From Atherix ibis (Eukaryota; Arthropoda; Insecta; Diptera; Athericidae), in the NCBI GenBank assembly GCA_958298945.1, contig OY282606.1, positions 26,385,740 to 26,449,739 on the forward strand: 64,000 bases of DNA. Direction: 5' to 3'. Position 1 is the first letter of the stretch; every line of letters begins with the position of its first letter. Below the pieces are notes generated by a model, which had not been told where the DNA came from, ran no database searches, and worked only from the letters and a program-made list of their open reading frames with translations. Positions 1 through 12,542 of this stretch are shown here, piece by piece. The position numbers were made by a program, and so were the translations under genes.

Positions 1-3000
1 AAAATATTCATAAATGATTAATGTGTAATCGTAACTCATTATTATTCAATTGAAGAAAATTCAATGAGCAAATTTAGGTATACATTGTGGAAACTATGTA
101 CATAAATAGTGTGTATATAAAACATATTTAGGATTATGTATTGTATTTTGGGGGATGGGGTGATTTTTTTAAATTTTTTTTTATTGTTTTTCATTGAATT
201 TATACGAGTTGAAAATTTTGAATGAGAAAAAAACAGAAGCTAATCAATCTGTTGCGATAAAAGTGTCAAAAATTAAACGTTGTAAGGATTTCACAACATT
301 TGTGAGGTCTGTTCGCTGAACAGAACAAGCCATCGTCCCCTCGTATCTGTCATGCGACGCCATTTGCATTAAGTCTGAATTAATCAAAACTGCAAGTTTG
401 TGACTGTTTTTTTGTTGAAATTTTTCGAAATTAAAATTATTTCCCAAATCTTTATCTAATTAATCAACTTCACACAATTTTTGCCTAAAAGATGCTGTTC
501 TGAAATTATAACAGATAATTTTGTACTGGTTTTTTTTTACTCTCAGAATATATTTACGATTGGTTGTAGCCATTTTCAGATTTATAAAAAAAAAAAAAAT
601 TCAGACAATTAAATCATAAAGTTCTTACACAAAAACCTGCTCTAAGTTTATTCAAACGATATTCTTTAAATTTATTAAAATTATTTACAAAAACAAAATT
701 ATTTATTCAATAATTTAAAATAATAATAATTTATAATAATAATAATAATAATAACAAGTATGATTACTTCCAAAATAATTGAAAATATCATTATTCAGTT
801 AAACTTCCATAAATTAGCCAAAATTTACTTTTTCATTAAATATATATATATATAAACCTGCCTGCTGCCAATTAAAAGATGATTCAAAGAAGAGAAATAA
901 ACATTTTTATCAAAAATATAATATTTTTAATTATTTATAATATAACAACAACAAAAAAAATACGTAGTAAAAATTAAAATACTTAAATTAATCAATTTCT
1001 TTTAAATATGATAAAAATCAAATTTTTCCAAATATATTATAATAAAAAAAAAAATATTGCCAAGAAATAATAACAAATTTTATAAATCTTCCAAAACATA
1101 TATGAAATAATATAATCATTTTTGATTTATTTATTATAATTTTTCTGTTCTTTTTAATATTAATAATATTATTTTGAATATACAATACAAAACAATTATT
1201 ACAGTTAAAAGAAAACTATTTTTCTAATCGATAATTAATTATCGAATATTTATTCTTATATTATTTAAAATCCAAAATTTTTTACGAGAATCTAATTTAA
1301 AATATATTTTCTTTGAATTGTGTTATTAGAGAACAATTTTTCTTCTTCAATAAAATAAATACAAATAAAATGAACACAATAATTAGTAGAGGGAATATAT
1401 GAAAAAACTGCAATAAACCAAAAGCATTTTTCGTAAATGCACCTATTAATGAAGAGAATTAATAAAACACCAACTAAATAATAAAAAATAATTTATATTA
1501 ACTTAAAATAGAAGAAGCAGAAGAAGAAAAAAACACCAGAATACAATAATTAACAGAGAATAAATAAAAAGTAGAAAAACAAAACTTTATAAATGCAAAA
1601 ATGGCCTTATAACATATATTTTTCATGATAATTGTATTTTTTTATTATTAATATTAGATATAAATGATTAAATCATAGAAAATAATCGAAATTCAAACAA
1701 CAACAACAAAAAACGTATTAATAATAATCAACAGCGTATTTTTTTGAAACAATTTAGGGATTTTTTTTTAAAAAGGAACTGCACCAGAAATTATGACTAG
1801 AAAAAAAAAATCTTTTGGGAAATACCAAAAAGTTACAAAGATCATTTCATTTTATTATTATTTATTTGCGTTTTGATCAAATTCAAAAGCTGTTTAGAAA
1901 AAATTAAAGTCGTATAAAAATCAGACTTTGTAAGGTTTTTCTTATTGATAATTTTATTCACTCACTTACACTCAACTCTATTTTCATTCTTATTTTATAT
2001 AAAATAGATAGAAATTTTTTTTAAAAATTTTACATTCATAAAATTTGCTTTTGTTAATTTTTATTTTAAAATCATCTATTTCACAACTAAAAATTATAAA
2101 AACAAAAGAAAAAAACTAAAAATTAAAATAATTAAAGAAAAAAAAATTCCAATTAATTTTAATGGTAAAATAAAAATAAAAGATTTTTTTTAATTAGTGA
2201 AAAATTTCTTCTTAAAACTTGAAAAAGACTTAATAAAAATAATTAGGCAGAAAGAAATGTTTTGCAAAAAAAAAAAAAAAACTACCAAGAAAAGGGCTGG
2301 GAGATACAACGGAATTCGCTCTTTTACCTTGTACGCAATTAATTATTTAATCAGACAATGAGTGAGAAGAAGTGTGATAAGTTCAATCACGTTCTCCTAT
2401 AAGAATAAGAGTATACACTACTTATTAAAGAGAAATGGTTCCGAATAATTGAGTAGAAAACAATCGCTCATCACAGCATTAGTCAGTCCTCCTCCCCTTA
2501 GAGTTAAGAGAAATTCAATTTCTTAGAGAAATTCTATATGAGTTCTCTCAAAATTTTGTAAATTTGATTAATTTTTTTTTAATGTGAAATTCTTTCGAAA
2601 AAAATCGTATATTTTTGTTGTAATATTAGAAAAAGTTAAAAAATTCAATTAAAAATCAATTCAAATTTAGAAAAGAGAAATAAAAAATAAAACAAATTAA
2701 CAAATAAATAAATAATTATTAAAAATTGAAAAACTAAATATTGTGTACTACACATAAATTAAAAAAAAAAAAATAAAAAATAAAAACTTTTAGAAATATT
2801 TAGAAAAAAATAAATAAAATAATTAAATTATAAACTATTTACTGGTCTTATTGTATAATACAGATTAATAAAATAAAATAAAGAAATGAGTAGAGAAAAT
2901 TTTTTTTAGACAAATAAAATATTTTATAAATTAAAAAAAAAAAAATTAATAATAAATTAACTAAAAGAATATTAAATATTAAGGAAATAAATAAATTTAA

Positions 3001-4506
3001 GAATACGATATTATTAAAAAAATAAATAAAACAGAATCAACTACTATAAAAGACACACACAAACACACACATAATAGTGGAAGAAATTTTTTTTTTTTTT
3101 AAAATTAGTAAAGAAAATTTAAAAAAGTTTTAAATAAAAAATTAAAAATAATAATATGTAAAAGAATTATATTAAAAGAAAAAAACACGATTAAATAAAA
3201 TTATTGAGAAAGAAATAATCTGACAAGAAATATTTATGAAAATTCAATTTAAATAGTCAAAAAAAAAAATTCTTTTTTATATGTTGTAAAAATGAGAATT
3301 TTTTTTCTTTAAATTATAAATTAGAAAAATTTCAATTTAAAAAATTAATAAGAATTTATTATTTGATTAAACACAAGTTGTTGTTTTTTTTTATTATTAA
3401 AGAAAATACATATTACAATTTAAAAAATAGATAATTTTATTCTTATTATCAAAGAAAGAAAGGAAAAAAAACTAGTGATAAAAAATAAAAAACAAAACTA
3501 TTTATACGAAAAAAAAGTAATAATAATACATAATACGTCCAAATATTATTCTAATAATCCTCTAATTTTTTGCTCTATATTATATTCTCCTCTTTTTTTT
3601 CTTTTTTATTTGGTCCATTTTTATTGTAAATAATTTTAATCAATTGAAAAGTTTAATTTTTCCCTTCATTTTTTGTTAAGAATTGCTTAAATATAATAGT
3701 TAAAAATGAAAAACTTAGTTGGAAAAAGAGACATTTTTCTATTGTTCATGAACATTTAAAAAATATTCGAAAAAAATACAAAAGTAAAAAGTTAAATTTT
3801 TAATTATATAAAAAAAAAACACAAAATTGTTTGAATTTAAAAAAAAATAGAAAATAAAACAAAAAGCAAACGATTAACGCCATCAATAAGAAAGAGGTAA
3901 TCGCTACTAAAGAATAAAATCCTACATTGCTGTTGTAGGGTTTAATTAATGACATGCAATTCAAAATGAACAACTTGAACGTATTAATTAATTTACAAAC
4001 AAAAAGAATAGAAGAAAATAATTTCAAACAATACAAATTTTATTTATATAATTAGTTTACATATCTTCCATTTATTATATATACATAAAAACTATTTATT
4101 AGTAATACTACAATATATATCATTGAGTGAATAAGTTTTTTTTTTTTTTTTTTGGTGTTTTCTTAAGAAATAAATAATTATTAAAAAAGGAAAAGAATTA
4201 AGAGAAAACTAAATACTTGTATATGTAAATTTAAATAAGAATTAAAAACAAGAAAACAATTTTTAAATATTTATTATATAAATAAAAACAAAATGAATTA
4301 ATAAATATATATGAAAATTTCAAGTGGAAAACCGATTAAAAATATAACGTCCCTTTTAGAATAATAACTATTAAAAAAAAAAATATTTATTTATGAAAAT
4401 CGTCGATAAAAAATGCAAATGTAGAAAAAGATGTGGGGGGTTTTTTTTTTAAGTTTAAAAGTTAATTAAAATTCAAACAAAAAAAATATTCTTATTTTCA
4501 ATATTC

Positions 4507-4509
<3 letters not shown>

Positions 4510-4542
<33 letters not shown>

Positions 4543-4560
4543 TACTTACTTTACTTTACT
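4510..4560. repeat. ATT microsatellite grading into ACTT repeats
   Basis: About a dozen uninterrupted ATT triplets are followed by degenerate ATTACT and TTTACT units. This is a simple repeat in AT-rich non-coding DNA. Confidence 0.9.
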
Positions 4561-5240
4561 TCCATAAAACAATAAGGACAGAGTGGGTACACACATCATC
4601 AAATCATCTATGATATTTAGCCACAATAATCAATCAAATCACAATCAGACCTCTTAAAAAATAAAATAAAATTTTTTTTTTTGTAATATAAAAAATCACA
4701 CATAAACATTAAAAATACATACTATAATTTAAAATAAAAGATAAAAAACTAAATTTTTAAATTATCCTTTTTGGAATATTGCATAAATATAATTACTACT
4801 ATTCAGTTACTATTAGTTATTAGTTAAATTGAAAATTTTGCTCATTTTTTATTTGAATTTGTTTTTTGTTTTTGAATTTTTTAAGTAATTTTATAAAGAA
4901 AAATGAAAAAAAAAACAACAAAAGAAGTGAGGAAAACTTTTTGTAAATAAAAACAAACAACAATTTTATTATATTATATAATTAAAAACCCTAAAAATTA
5001 ATATAATTTTATATGAAAAGTTTTAAATGGAAATCGAATAGAATTAATTTCGCTTAAAATATTTTCAAAACGAAACAATCCATATAAGAATAGTAATAAT
5101 TTTTCTTCACTTGTTTAATGTGGGCAAATATGCAATATTATTTACTAAGTAAGTTCATCAAAATATTTATTTTTGTTTTTTTGCATAATATTGTGTTGTC
5201 ATCTCTTCTAAGTTGATATTTTTTTAAGCTTATCACCAAC

Positions 5241-5268
5241 ATTATCATTATCATTATCATTATCATTA
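5241..5268. repeat. ATTATC microsatellite
   Basis: Tandem ATTATC hexamers. A related CATCAT tract follows at about 5371-5391. The repeat produces the Met/Ile-rich reading frame on the minus strand here, which is not a gene. Confidence 0.9.
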
Positions 5269-5785
5269 ATATCGTATCTGTATTGCTGATTATAATTACT
5301 ATTCTCAGTAAATGATTGAATAATATCTTCAATAAGGAAATTAAAGAATTATTAAAATTAATAATAATCTTCATCATCATCATCATTATCACTGCACCGC
5401 ACCATGTTATTCAAATAATTTATTGTATTGTACTATAAAAAATTGAATTCAATCGTTTACTGTTTTGTTCTTAGATTTTTAAATAGTATAATTAATATCA
5501 AAATGTATATTTTTATTCTTTTTATAAATAAATTTACATAATATATTCAGTGTTAAACAAATAATAATAATAAAAAAAAAAGATGATAATTATCACTGAG
5601 TTATTGATTAAAATGGTTATAAATGTTTTAATTATTATTCAAAGTTTTATTTTGATTATTAAACAGAATTTTCTTTTGGCAAATAATTGTGAGATAGCTC
5701 TTTTGGCCAACCACTCTGCTTTTGGAAGGCTTAAAAAATTAATTTGAAAAAAAAAAATCCATTATCTTTTCGGTAGATGGCTATA

Positions 5786-7061
5786 GGTATGTTCAAAAAG
5801 TATCGCGAATTTTGAATTTCCACGGGTACGTATATTCGATTTTTTGTGGCGTTATGTTGGTATTCATCTCTCTCACTTATGCCGATAAGTTCGGCCATTG
5901 TGAATGTTCAGTTAAAATTTTTGACAGCTGCTTTGTTTGTATGTGTTTTGGCTCGTCTTCGATTTTTGTCCATTCCAAAAAATGGATCAAAGAATCTGTA
6001 ACAAATTTTGTGTGAAAAAAAAAATTAATTGCGCGGACGCATTCCGAATGTTGACTGTGGCATATCGTGAAGCTATCTTGGACGGAAGCAACGTTTATCG
6101 GTGGTACAAAATGTTATCAGAGGGCCGAGAAGATGTGAACGACGAAAAGTGTGCCGGACGCCCAAGCACGTCAACAGCAGACGAAAACATTGATGAAGTC
6201 AAGAAAATAGTATTGGCCAATCGTCGAATCACCGTTACAGAAGTTGATGAGGACTTAAACATATCGATTGGCTCGTGCCATTCGATTTTTACCAATGAGC
6301 TTGGCATGAGACGGGTCGCCGTGAAATTCGTACCAAAATTGCTCAATTTCGACCAAAAACAGCATCGCATTAACATTGCTAAGGAGCTGTTAGACCCTGT
6401 TCGCGATGACGCAAATTTGCTCCAGAGGGTCATAACTGGTGACGAATCATGGGTTTATGGTTATGACGTGGAAACCAAAGCTGAATCATCCCAATGGAAG
6501 CTGTCGCACGAGCCAAGATCGAAAAAAAGCGCGTCAAGTTCGGTCGAATGTGAAGGTATTGCTTACAGTTTTCTTCGATTGCAGGGTCGTGGTGCATCAT
6601 CAGTTCTTGCCACAAGGTAGAACGGTCAATAAGGAATATTACCTGCAAGTTATGCGCAAGTTGCGAGAAGTAATCCGCCAGAAACGCCCGGATTTGTGGA
6701 AGAACAAAAATTGGATTTTGCACCATGATAACGCCTCTGCTCACGCATCGTTGATTATGCGCGAACTTTTAGCCAAAAACAACACACTAAAAATTCCGCA
6801 GCCACCGTATTCCCCAGATCTGGCCCCCTGTGACTTTTTCTTGATCCCGAAACTGAAGAGTCCCATGAGGGGACGACGCTACGCTACGATTGAGGAGATA
6901 AAGACGGCATCGAATGAGGAGCTGAACAAGATCACACAAAAAAGATTTTTTTAAGTACTTCGAGGATTGGAAAAAACGTTGGCACAAGTGTATAATATTT
7001 GGTGGGGAAAAATAATTTTTGAAAAAATACAAAATTCGCGATACTCTTTGAACAGACCTCG
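5786..7061 (+). mobile_element. mariner element, irritans-like lineage, near full length
   Basis: The element is bounded by inverted ends. The right end reads inward as CGAGGTCTGTTCAAAGAGTA. The left end matches it from GGTATGTTC onward but has lost the outermost bases. TA dinucleotides at 5784-5785 and 7062-7063 fit a mariner target duplication. It is about 1.28 kb, the usual mariner size, and carries one transposase gene on the plus strand. It is the most complete of four copies of this family here; the others start near 23145, 37589 and 53339 and are deletion or inversion derivatives. Confidence 0.9.
5982..7015 (+). pseudogene. mariner transposase pseudogene (irritans-like)
   Basis: The frame starts at ATG 5982 (Met-Asp-Gln-Arg-Ile) and encodes a typical mariner transposase of about 345 residues with an N-terminal paired-type DNA-binding region and a DD34D catalytic core. 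All three catalytic aspartates are visible: in VITGDESW, in LHHDN and in APCDFF. The gene is interrupted twice. There is one extra A in the A-run near 6523, after which the frame continues in the ORF ending at 6954. A second indel near 6945-6952 breaks the last 20 or so codons, which otherwise reach a stop at 7013-7015. Both lesions are in homopolymers, so they could be real decay or assembly errors. Sequence is richer in G+C than the flanks, as expected for a young mariner. Confidence 0.88.
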
Positions 7062-7189
7062 TATGTGCTCGTTGGAAAAGTGTCGTTCCGTACTAAAAAA
7101 ATACAGATTTTTTATTGTTTATTTTACAGTTTTTTTTTATTGTCTATTTTACAGTTATAGGGTGTAAAAAAGATGGAAATTCTTTTTTT

Positions 7190-7400
7190 GCCTATTTAGG
7201 TGTAAAAAAGATGGATGCGCAATTTTCAGTTCGTGGATTCCGTTCCGAAATTTTTAATGGTAAAGAAACACCTCGCAAAGGTAGGCCCATCCTCGATTAA
7301 ATGCCGAAAAAATTATCCAAATGATTAAAGTAGAGCGGCATGTTAGCAGTCTTAGCTAAAAATTCAGTTTGAAAACTGTATAAACGTTTTTTAAGAGAAG
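7190..7400 (+). pseudogene. mariner N-terminal fragment (mellifera-like)
   Basis: Translation from about 7215 gives FRSEIFNGKETPRKGRPIL followed, with frame breaks and stops, by a match to the DNA-binding region of the transposases at 12.5 kb and 17.5 kb (their FRSGNFDVKDAPRSGRPIV). Only the N-terminal third is present. It lies between the irritans-like copy and the minisatellite, and no terminal repeats are visible. Confidence 0.7.
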
Positions 7401-7769
7401 CAACCTTATTGCATTATTACGAGTTAGTCAATATTTTCTATATTTAATCAAAAATGGATAGTTAAGTAAACATTTTCTGTGAAAATTCGTGTAAGTTAAC
7501 ATTTCGCATTTTTCAGAAAAAATTAAATTTTTTAAGAAGAAAATTTCAAAAGTTAGCAGAAATTTTTAAAGTTTATCAGCAAATTCGTCACTATTTATCA
7601 AAAGTTGTTTTTTTCTGGAAATTGTATAGTTTCTTGGCAAAGATCAAAAGTTTTATATAAAAAGGCATATTTTAATAGAATTCAGCACGTCTTATCAAAA
7701 GTTGGTATATTTCCGCAAAAATGTTCAAATCAAATCGTTGGGGGGCAGTTTTGGAGAAATATTAATTTT
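7401..7769. other. AT-rich spacer grading into minisatellite
   Basis: No gene. From about 7500 onward, degenerate motifs such as AAAGTT with TTTATCA recur, which look like decayed outer units of the minisatellite that follows. Confidence 0.5.
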
Positions 7770-9985
7770 ACAATAAAGAAATTTTGCCAACGTACACTCA
7801 TTTTTATTGAAAGTCAATTTTTGCTAAAGAAAACCCAATTTTTATTGAAAAAAAAAACGATTTTTGTCAAAGAATGCCGATTTTTTATCAAAGAATGCCC
7901 AAGTTTTATCAAAGCATTCCGATTTTTGACAACAGAATGTCTATTTTTATCATAGAATACTGATTTGTACCAAAAAATTCTAACTTTTGCTAAAAAATTC
8001 CGATTTTTACAAAAAATTCCCGATTTTTATTAAAGAATGCCGATTTTTACAAAAAAATGCCGCTTTTTATAGAAGAATGCTGATTTTTATCAAAGAATGC
8101 TGTTTTTTACTATTAAATTCCTATTTTTACAAGAAAATGTTGACCTTTGCGATTTTTACAAAAGAATGCCGATTTTTATTAAATAATGCCGATTATTACG
8201 AGTACCAAATAATGTCGATTTTTATCACAGAATGCTGATTTTTATCAAGGAATGCCGATTTTTATCAAAGAATGCTGATTTTTACTAAAAAATTCCGATT
8301 TTCAAAAAGAATGCCGGTTTTTATGAAAGAATGCTGATTTTTATCATAGAATGTCGATTTTTATGAAGGAATGCCAATTTTTATCAGAGTTCCTTTGCCG
8401 ATTTTTATCAAAGAATGCTGATTTTTGCTAAAAAATTCCGATTTTTACAAAAAATTCCCGATTTTTATTAAAGAATGCCGATTTTTATCAAAGAATGCTG
8501 ATTTTTCCTAAAAAAATTCCGATTTTCAAAAAAAAATGCCGGTTTTTATGAAAGAATACTGATTTTTACTAAAAAATTCCGATTTTCAAAAAAAATGCCG
8601 GTTTTTATCAAAGAATTCTAATTTTTATCATAGAATGTCGATTTTTATGAAGGAATGCCAATTTTTATCAGTGTTCCTTTTCCGATTTTTCAGTTTTTAT
8701 TAAAAAATCCCGATTTTTAATAAAGAATGCCGATTTTTACAAAAAAAATTCCGGTTCGAAAGAAATAAAAAATTCCGATTTTTACAAAAAAAATTCCGGT
8801 TTTTATGAAAGAATGCTGATTTTTACTAAAAAATTCCGATTTTTACAAAAAAAGTGCCGGTTTTTATGAAAGAATGCTGAGTTTTTATCAAAGAATTCTA
8901 ATTTTTATCATAGAATGCCGATTTTTATGAAGGAATGGCAATTTTTATCATAGTTCCTTTGCCGATTTTTCGATTTTTATTAAAGAATGCCGATTTTTAT
9001 CAAAGAATGCTGATTTTTACAAAAAATTCCCGATTTTTATTAAAGAATGCCGATTTTTATCAAAGAATGCTGATTTTTACTAAAAAATTCCGATTTTCAA
9101 AAAAAATATGCCGGTTTTTATGAAAGAATACTGATTTTTACTAAAAAATTCCGATTTTCAAAAAAAAATGCCGGTTTTTATCAAAGAATTCTAATTTTTA
9201 TCATAGAATGTCGATTTTTATGAAGGAAAGCCAATTTTTATCAGTGTTCCTTTGCCGATTTTTCGGTTTTTATTAAAAAGTCTCGATTTTTAATAAAGAA
9301 TGCCGATTTTTATGAAGGAATGCCGATTTTTATCAATAGCTTTCGAATTTTGTTAAAAACTTCCGATTTTTACCAAAAAATGGCCGATTTTTACTAAAAA
9401 ATGTCCAATTTTTATCAAAGAATGCTGATTTTTACTAAAAAATTCTAATTTTTACAAAAAACTCGACTTCTGCCAAAAAATGCCGATTATTATCAAAGAC
9501 AATTTTTATCAAAAATACTAATTTTTACAAAATAATGCCGATTTTTATTAAATAATGCCGATTAATACCAAATAATGTCGATTTTTATCATAGAATGCCG
9601 ATTTTTATCAAGGAATGCCGATTTTTATCAAAGAATATTGCTTTTGACCAAAACATGCCGATTTTTATCAAAGAATATTGCTTTTGACCAAAACATGTCT
9701 CTTTTAAGCGAAAATTGCCAATTTTGATCAAAGACAATTTTTGCCCAAAAAAATTCTTTTTTACTATGAAGAATGCCGATTTTTACTAAAAATAATATCG
9801 ATTTTTATGATAGAATAATGATTTTTATTAAATAATGCCGATTTTTAAACAGAAATGTCAACTTTTGCCAAAAAAAAATGCCGGCTTTTATCAAAGAATG
9901 CCTATTTTTAATAAAGAATATCGCGTTTAACCAAAAAATTCCAATTTTTATTAAAGAATACCGATTTTTATCGAAGAATGGCGGT
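7770..9985. repeat. Minisatellite of about 20-bp degenerate units with higher-order structure
   Basis: About a hundred tandem units of 19-21 bp follow the consensus GCCGATTTTTATCAAAGAAT, with variants ending in AAAAAATTC. Because 20 is not a multiple of 3, no single frame persists over the array, and the short Phe/Lys/Asn-rich frames are by-products. A composite block containing the odd non-repeat string GTTCCTTT recurs near 8389, 8673, 8953 and 9246, spaced about 280-293 bp. This indicates a higher-order repeat of roughly 14 units, amplified about four times in the centre of the array. The edges are more diverged than the middle. Confidence 0.9.
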
Positions 9986-10086
9986 AGTTTCAATTTGACC
10001 ATAGTGGAGTGGGGACGTATTTTGTTATTTTCAACGATAGACGATCATAAATACGTAAATATTTTTATTATGTAATAAATTTTATT

Positions 10087-10770
10087 GTGTCAGATGCTGA
10101 CTCGGAAAAAATTTCGGAAACTGGTGGGAAAACCGAAAGGAGGACAGCAGAAAAGACGCAGTTAGATAATTTTATCTCCCGTTGCACCCAACAAAATCGA
10201 ATTGATTTATTATCCGGAAGTGATGATAATGATCACCGAAAAGAAAATCGATTTGACGAATTTTTTTTGTAAAGGATAGTATTGAAAATACTATTGAAAA
10301 ATACTCCACCAATTTTTATTAAAAATATGCATAATTACGCAGAGTGAACACGGTCAATCGGTAGGTGAATTGGAACTAGCGAATTTACTTTGCATGGCTC
10401 AAACAAAGGACCTTGCAATCTATACAAAGTTCTGGCCAAACTTCTGGATTGGTATGGTATCTTCTGGAATTTATTGGATGAAGAGAATCTTGGATATCAC
10501 ACCTATCAGAGTGAGGAGGATAAGCCATATAGAGTGGTGATACTAAACCATTCCAACAACGGATATTAAAGACAAACTAGAGACAAAGAGAACGTAATGT
10601 CTCTAATGCTATCCAAAGAGCCCCCTCCAGCCCACTCGAACTTTTCTTTGTAGAACTGCAAGATAAAAGTTGAGGAGCCACACCCAACAAAGGACATAAC
10701 TCAATGCTAGTATACTATTCCAAGTTAGGGCTAAAGCTTCATTCCATTAGGAAACGATGTGAGTGAGAAT
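10087..10770 (+). pseudogene. Jockey-type LINE, ORF1 (gag-like) remnant
   Basis: From about 10330 the translation, with several frame breaks, contains blocks typical of Jockey-clade ORF1. These include a segment ending YHTYQSEEDKPYRVV, then FFVELQDK, then VEEPHPTKDITQC, which normally leads into the zinc-knuckle region. ORF1 of this clade is an RNA-binding nucleocapsid-like protein. An upstream open frame at 10087-10272 (61 codons, acidic and Ser-rich) may be its N-terminal part, but this is not certain. No matching endonuclease or RT follows, so this is a fragment. Reverse transcriptase fragments of the same clade occur near 12.3, 45.9/47.3 and 52.7 kb. Confidence 0.65.
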
Positions 10771-11685
10771 TTCTGATCGATGATCTTATTTAATTTGTTG
10801 ATCTACACTTTTCAAAATTTAATCAGAAAAGTATTTGCTGTAGAATTTCTGTTTCATGTTTTAAAATATAAACTTTTATATGCAAAAAAAAATGAATTCA
10901 TAAGAACAAAAAAAAAATGTTTTATTTACATTTTTTATTTATATACTAGCTACCCGTTGTCCGGCGTTGCTCGGCCTTATTCAATTAAAATTAAAACATG
11001 TTTTTTTGGTTTATGCCATTAGTTGATATAAAATAATTGTTTATTCAAATTATTACTGCAACGCTTTTTAATATAATTAACCTCAAAATTACTTTGGTGT
11101 TCCTAAACAGTGTGCACTAAAAATCGAAATGCAAAATATAATGCATTATTGTTGAAAAATTGGAATACAAACAGTTCTACTAATACTTACAATTCTGTTT
11201 TTAGCTGTATTCGATTGGACCAATTTTGCAACTGTGCAGTAGTTCGCAGTAGATTCTCAACAAAATGGACAATTTACTGACAGCAGTAAAATATAACCTC
11301 AAAATAATCAACAAAAATACTGAGTTTATTCACACATAAACAATAAAAACTGATTTTACGCAAACATAAACAATAAAAACAAAAATTTAACGCTTCAACA
11401 TAACCAACAAACCCGCTAAGCCATCTATTTCCAGTTCGGGAACTAAAATTTCCCCACCCTAAATAGTATGCGCAACTACTACGACAATCTACTCGATTGT
11501 TCGAGGTACAGTAGATGATGACAGGTACAACTACTGCACAGTAGGAAACTTTCCCCAATCGAATGTGTTTGAAAATTGGCATATACAGCTACCACCACCT
11601 ACCGGAGGGGTGTCGGAACTATATAGAAACCATTCTCAAGACTTGATGAACAAATTGGTATAATGGTTCAGTAGACCCTCTAGGT
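10771..11685. other. Intergenic, mostly unassigned
   Basis: AT-rich at first. At 10947-10975 there is a short GC-rich motif (CTAGCTACCCGTTGTCCGG and following bases) of a kind often seen at the ends of insect repeats; I cannot name its family. The 102-codon minus-strand frame at 11582-11274 is not recognisable as a protein. Confidence 0.5.
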
Positions 11686-11689
11686 AGCA

Positions 11690-11943
11690 CAGAGCCCTCT
11701 AGGTAGCACAGTCGATAGCGTGCTGGGCTACCAACGAGAGGGGCGTGGGTTCGATTCCCATTTGCAGCAACAGGGTCCTCTCCCTCCTACGCTAATTACC
11801 CACCGCTTTACTATCTATTCTTCTTTCATTTCCTTATCCCTTACCCTTCCCTTTCGGACCATCAGACCGCCTGAGCAGATGGATGCAATAGCGTCTGGCG
11901 AGGTCTGCTGGCCCGTTAACAAACTAACTAACAAACAAACAAT
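11690..11943 (+). mobile_element. tRNA-derived SINE
   Basis: A tRNA-like head carries RNA polymerase III promoter boxes: an A-box-like TAGCACAGTCGATAGCG at 11704-11720 and a B box GGTTCGATTCC at 11748-11758. These are spaced as in tRNA genes, but there is no intact cloverleaf acceptor. A non-tRNA body of about 150 bp follows, ending in an AAC/AACT-rich tail at about 11917-11943. Immediately 5' of the A box, CCTCTAGGTAGCACAG is duplicated in tandem (about 11677-11710). SINEs make no protein and use a partner LINE for mobility. Which LINE is used here is unknown. Confidence 0.75.
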
Positions 11944-12049
11944 AATGGTTCAGAATGATTTTATGCATAGTTTTCGAGTCTATAAGCCTCACACAAAAAC
12001 GGACATTCATTTTTATATATTTAATATTTTTTTATTTTTTTAGATATTT

Positions 12050-12520
12050 ACAACTACAACAAAGTAATAAGCAAATTTGAGCAATAGTATTTATTAACTT
12101 GAAAGGTTGTGGGGAGTTCATCCTGCTAGCGTGTGTTTCAGTTAGGCCTCAGTATTTTAGTAAATCACGCGACCAGTGACGCTTAAATCTTCGATGGGTA
12201 TTTCTAGGGAAGGAAATGGAGAATAGTTCTTGAACAAGAGGATTAATTTGATTGAGGATACGGGGGAACGGAACTTTTTATAGCGAGATACTGCCACATC
12301 AAAAACAAAAGGGGATTTTAAGATCATGATGAATAACAGTATTGCGAACATAAAAGGGGGCATCGACAATTGTACGGAGTATTTTTGATTGAAGGGATTG
12401 GATTGGACGGGAATTAGAAGGCTTAGTAGATTCCCAGAGTTCTATTCTGTATGTCCATATGGGTTTCAGTAAGGTATTGTATAACAGTATTTTTCAGATA
12501 GGTAAATTCTTCTATTATTT
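12050..12520 (-). pseudogene. Jockey-type LINE, C-terminal part of ORF2, decayed
   Basis: Minus-strand translation from about 12490 with frame breaks gives LLKPIWTYRIELWES followed by SLQSKILRTIVDAPFYVRN and then IHHDLKIP. This is the conserved region downstream of the reverse transcriptase in Jockey-clade ORF2. Stops and frameshifts are frequent. It lies directly next to the mariner that starts at 12543. Neither the RT core nor a poly(A) tail can be traced. Confidence 0.7.
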
Positions 12521-12542
12521 TTTATAGGTAATGAAGATCATA

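Larger units (their letters stand above)
1..5783. other. AT-rich intergenic DNA without a supported gene
   Basis: The stretch is dominated by A/T homopolymer runs and short A/T-rich simple repeats. Reading frames are short and low-complexity. The only frame with mixed amino-acid composition is on the minus strand at 447-244 (67 codons, ending in a stop). It resembles nothing I recognise and could be chance or a lone exon. A less AT-rich patch at about 2290-2510 has no long frame and no RNA-like hairpin that I can see. Confidence 0.7.

Noticed and set aside
5138..5392. Met/Ile-rich minus-strand frame of 84 codons
   Set aside because: It is produced by the ATTATC and CATCAT microsatellites.
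7605..9123. Phe/Lys/Asn-rich open frames of 60-116 codons
   Set aside because: They are translations of the 20-bp minisatellite; frames change with each indel and there is no start context or splice structure.
7770..9985. CRISPR-like array
   Set aside because: Repeats are contiguous and degenerate with no unique spacers, and the DNA is clearly eukaryotic.
11700..11770. A functional tRNA gene
   Set aside because: A and B boxes are present but no acceptor-stem pairing or proper anticodon arm could be formed, and a SINE body and tail follow.
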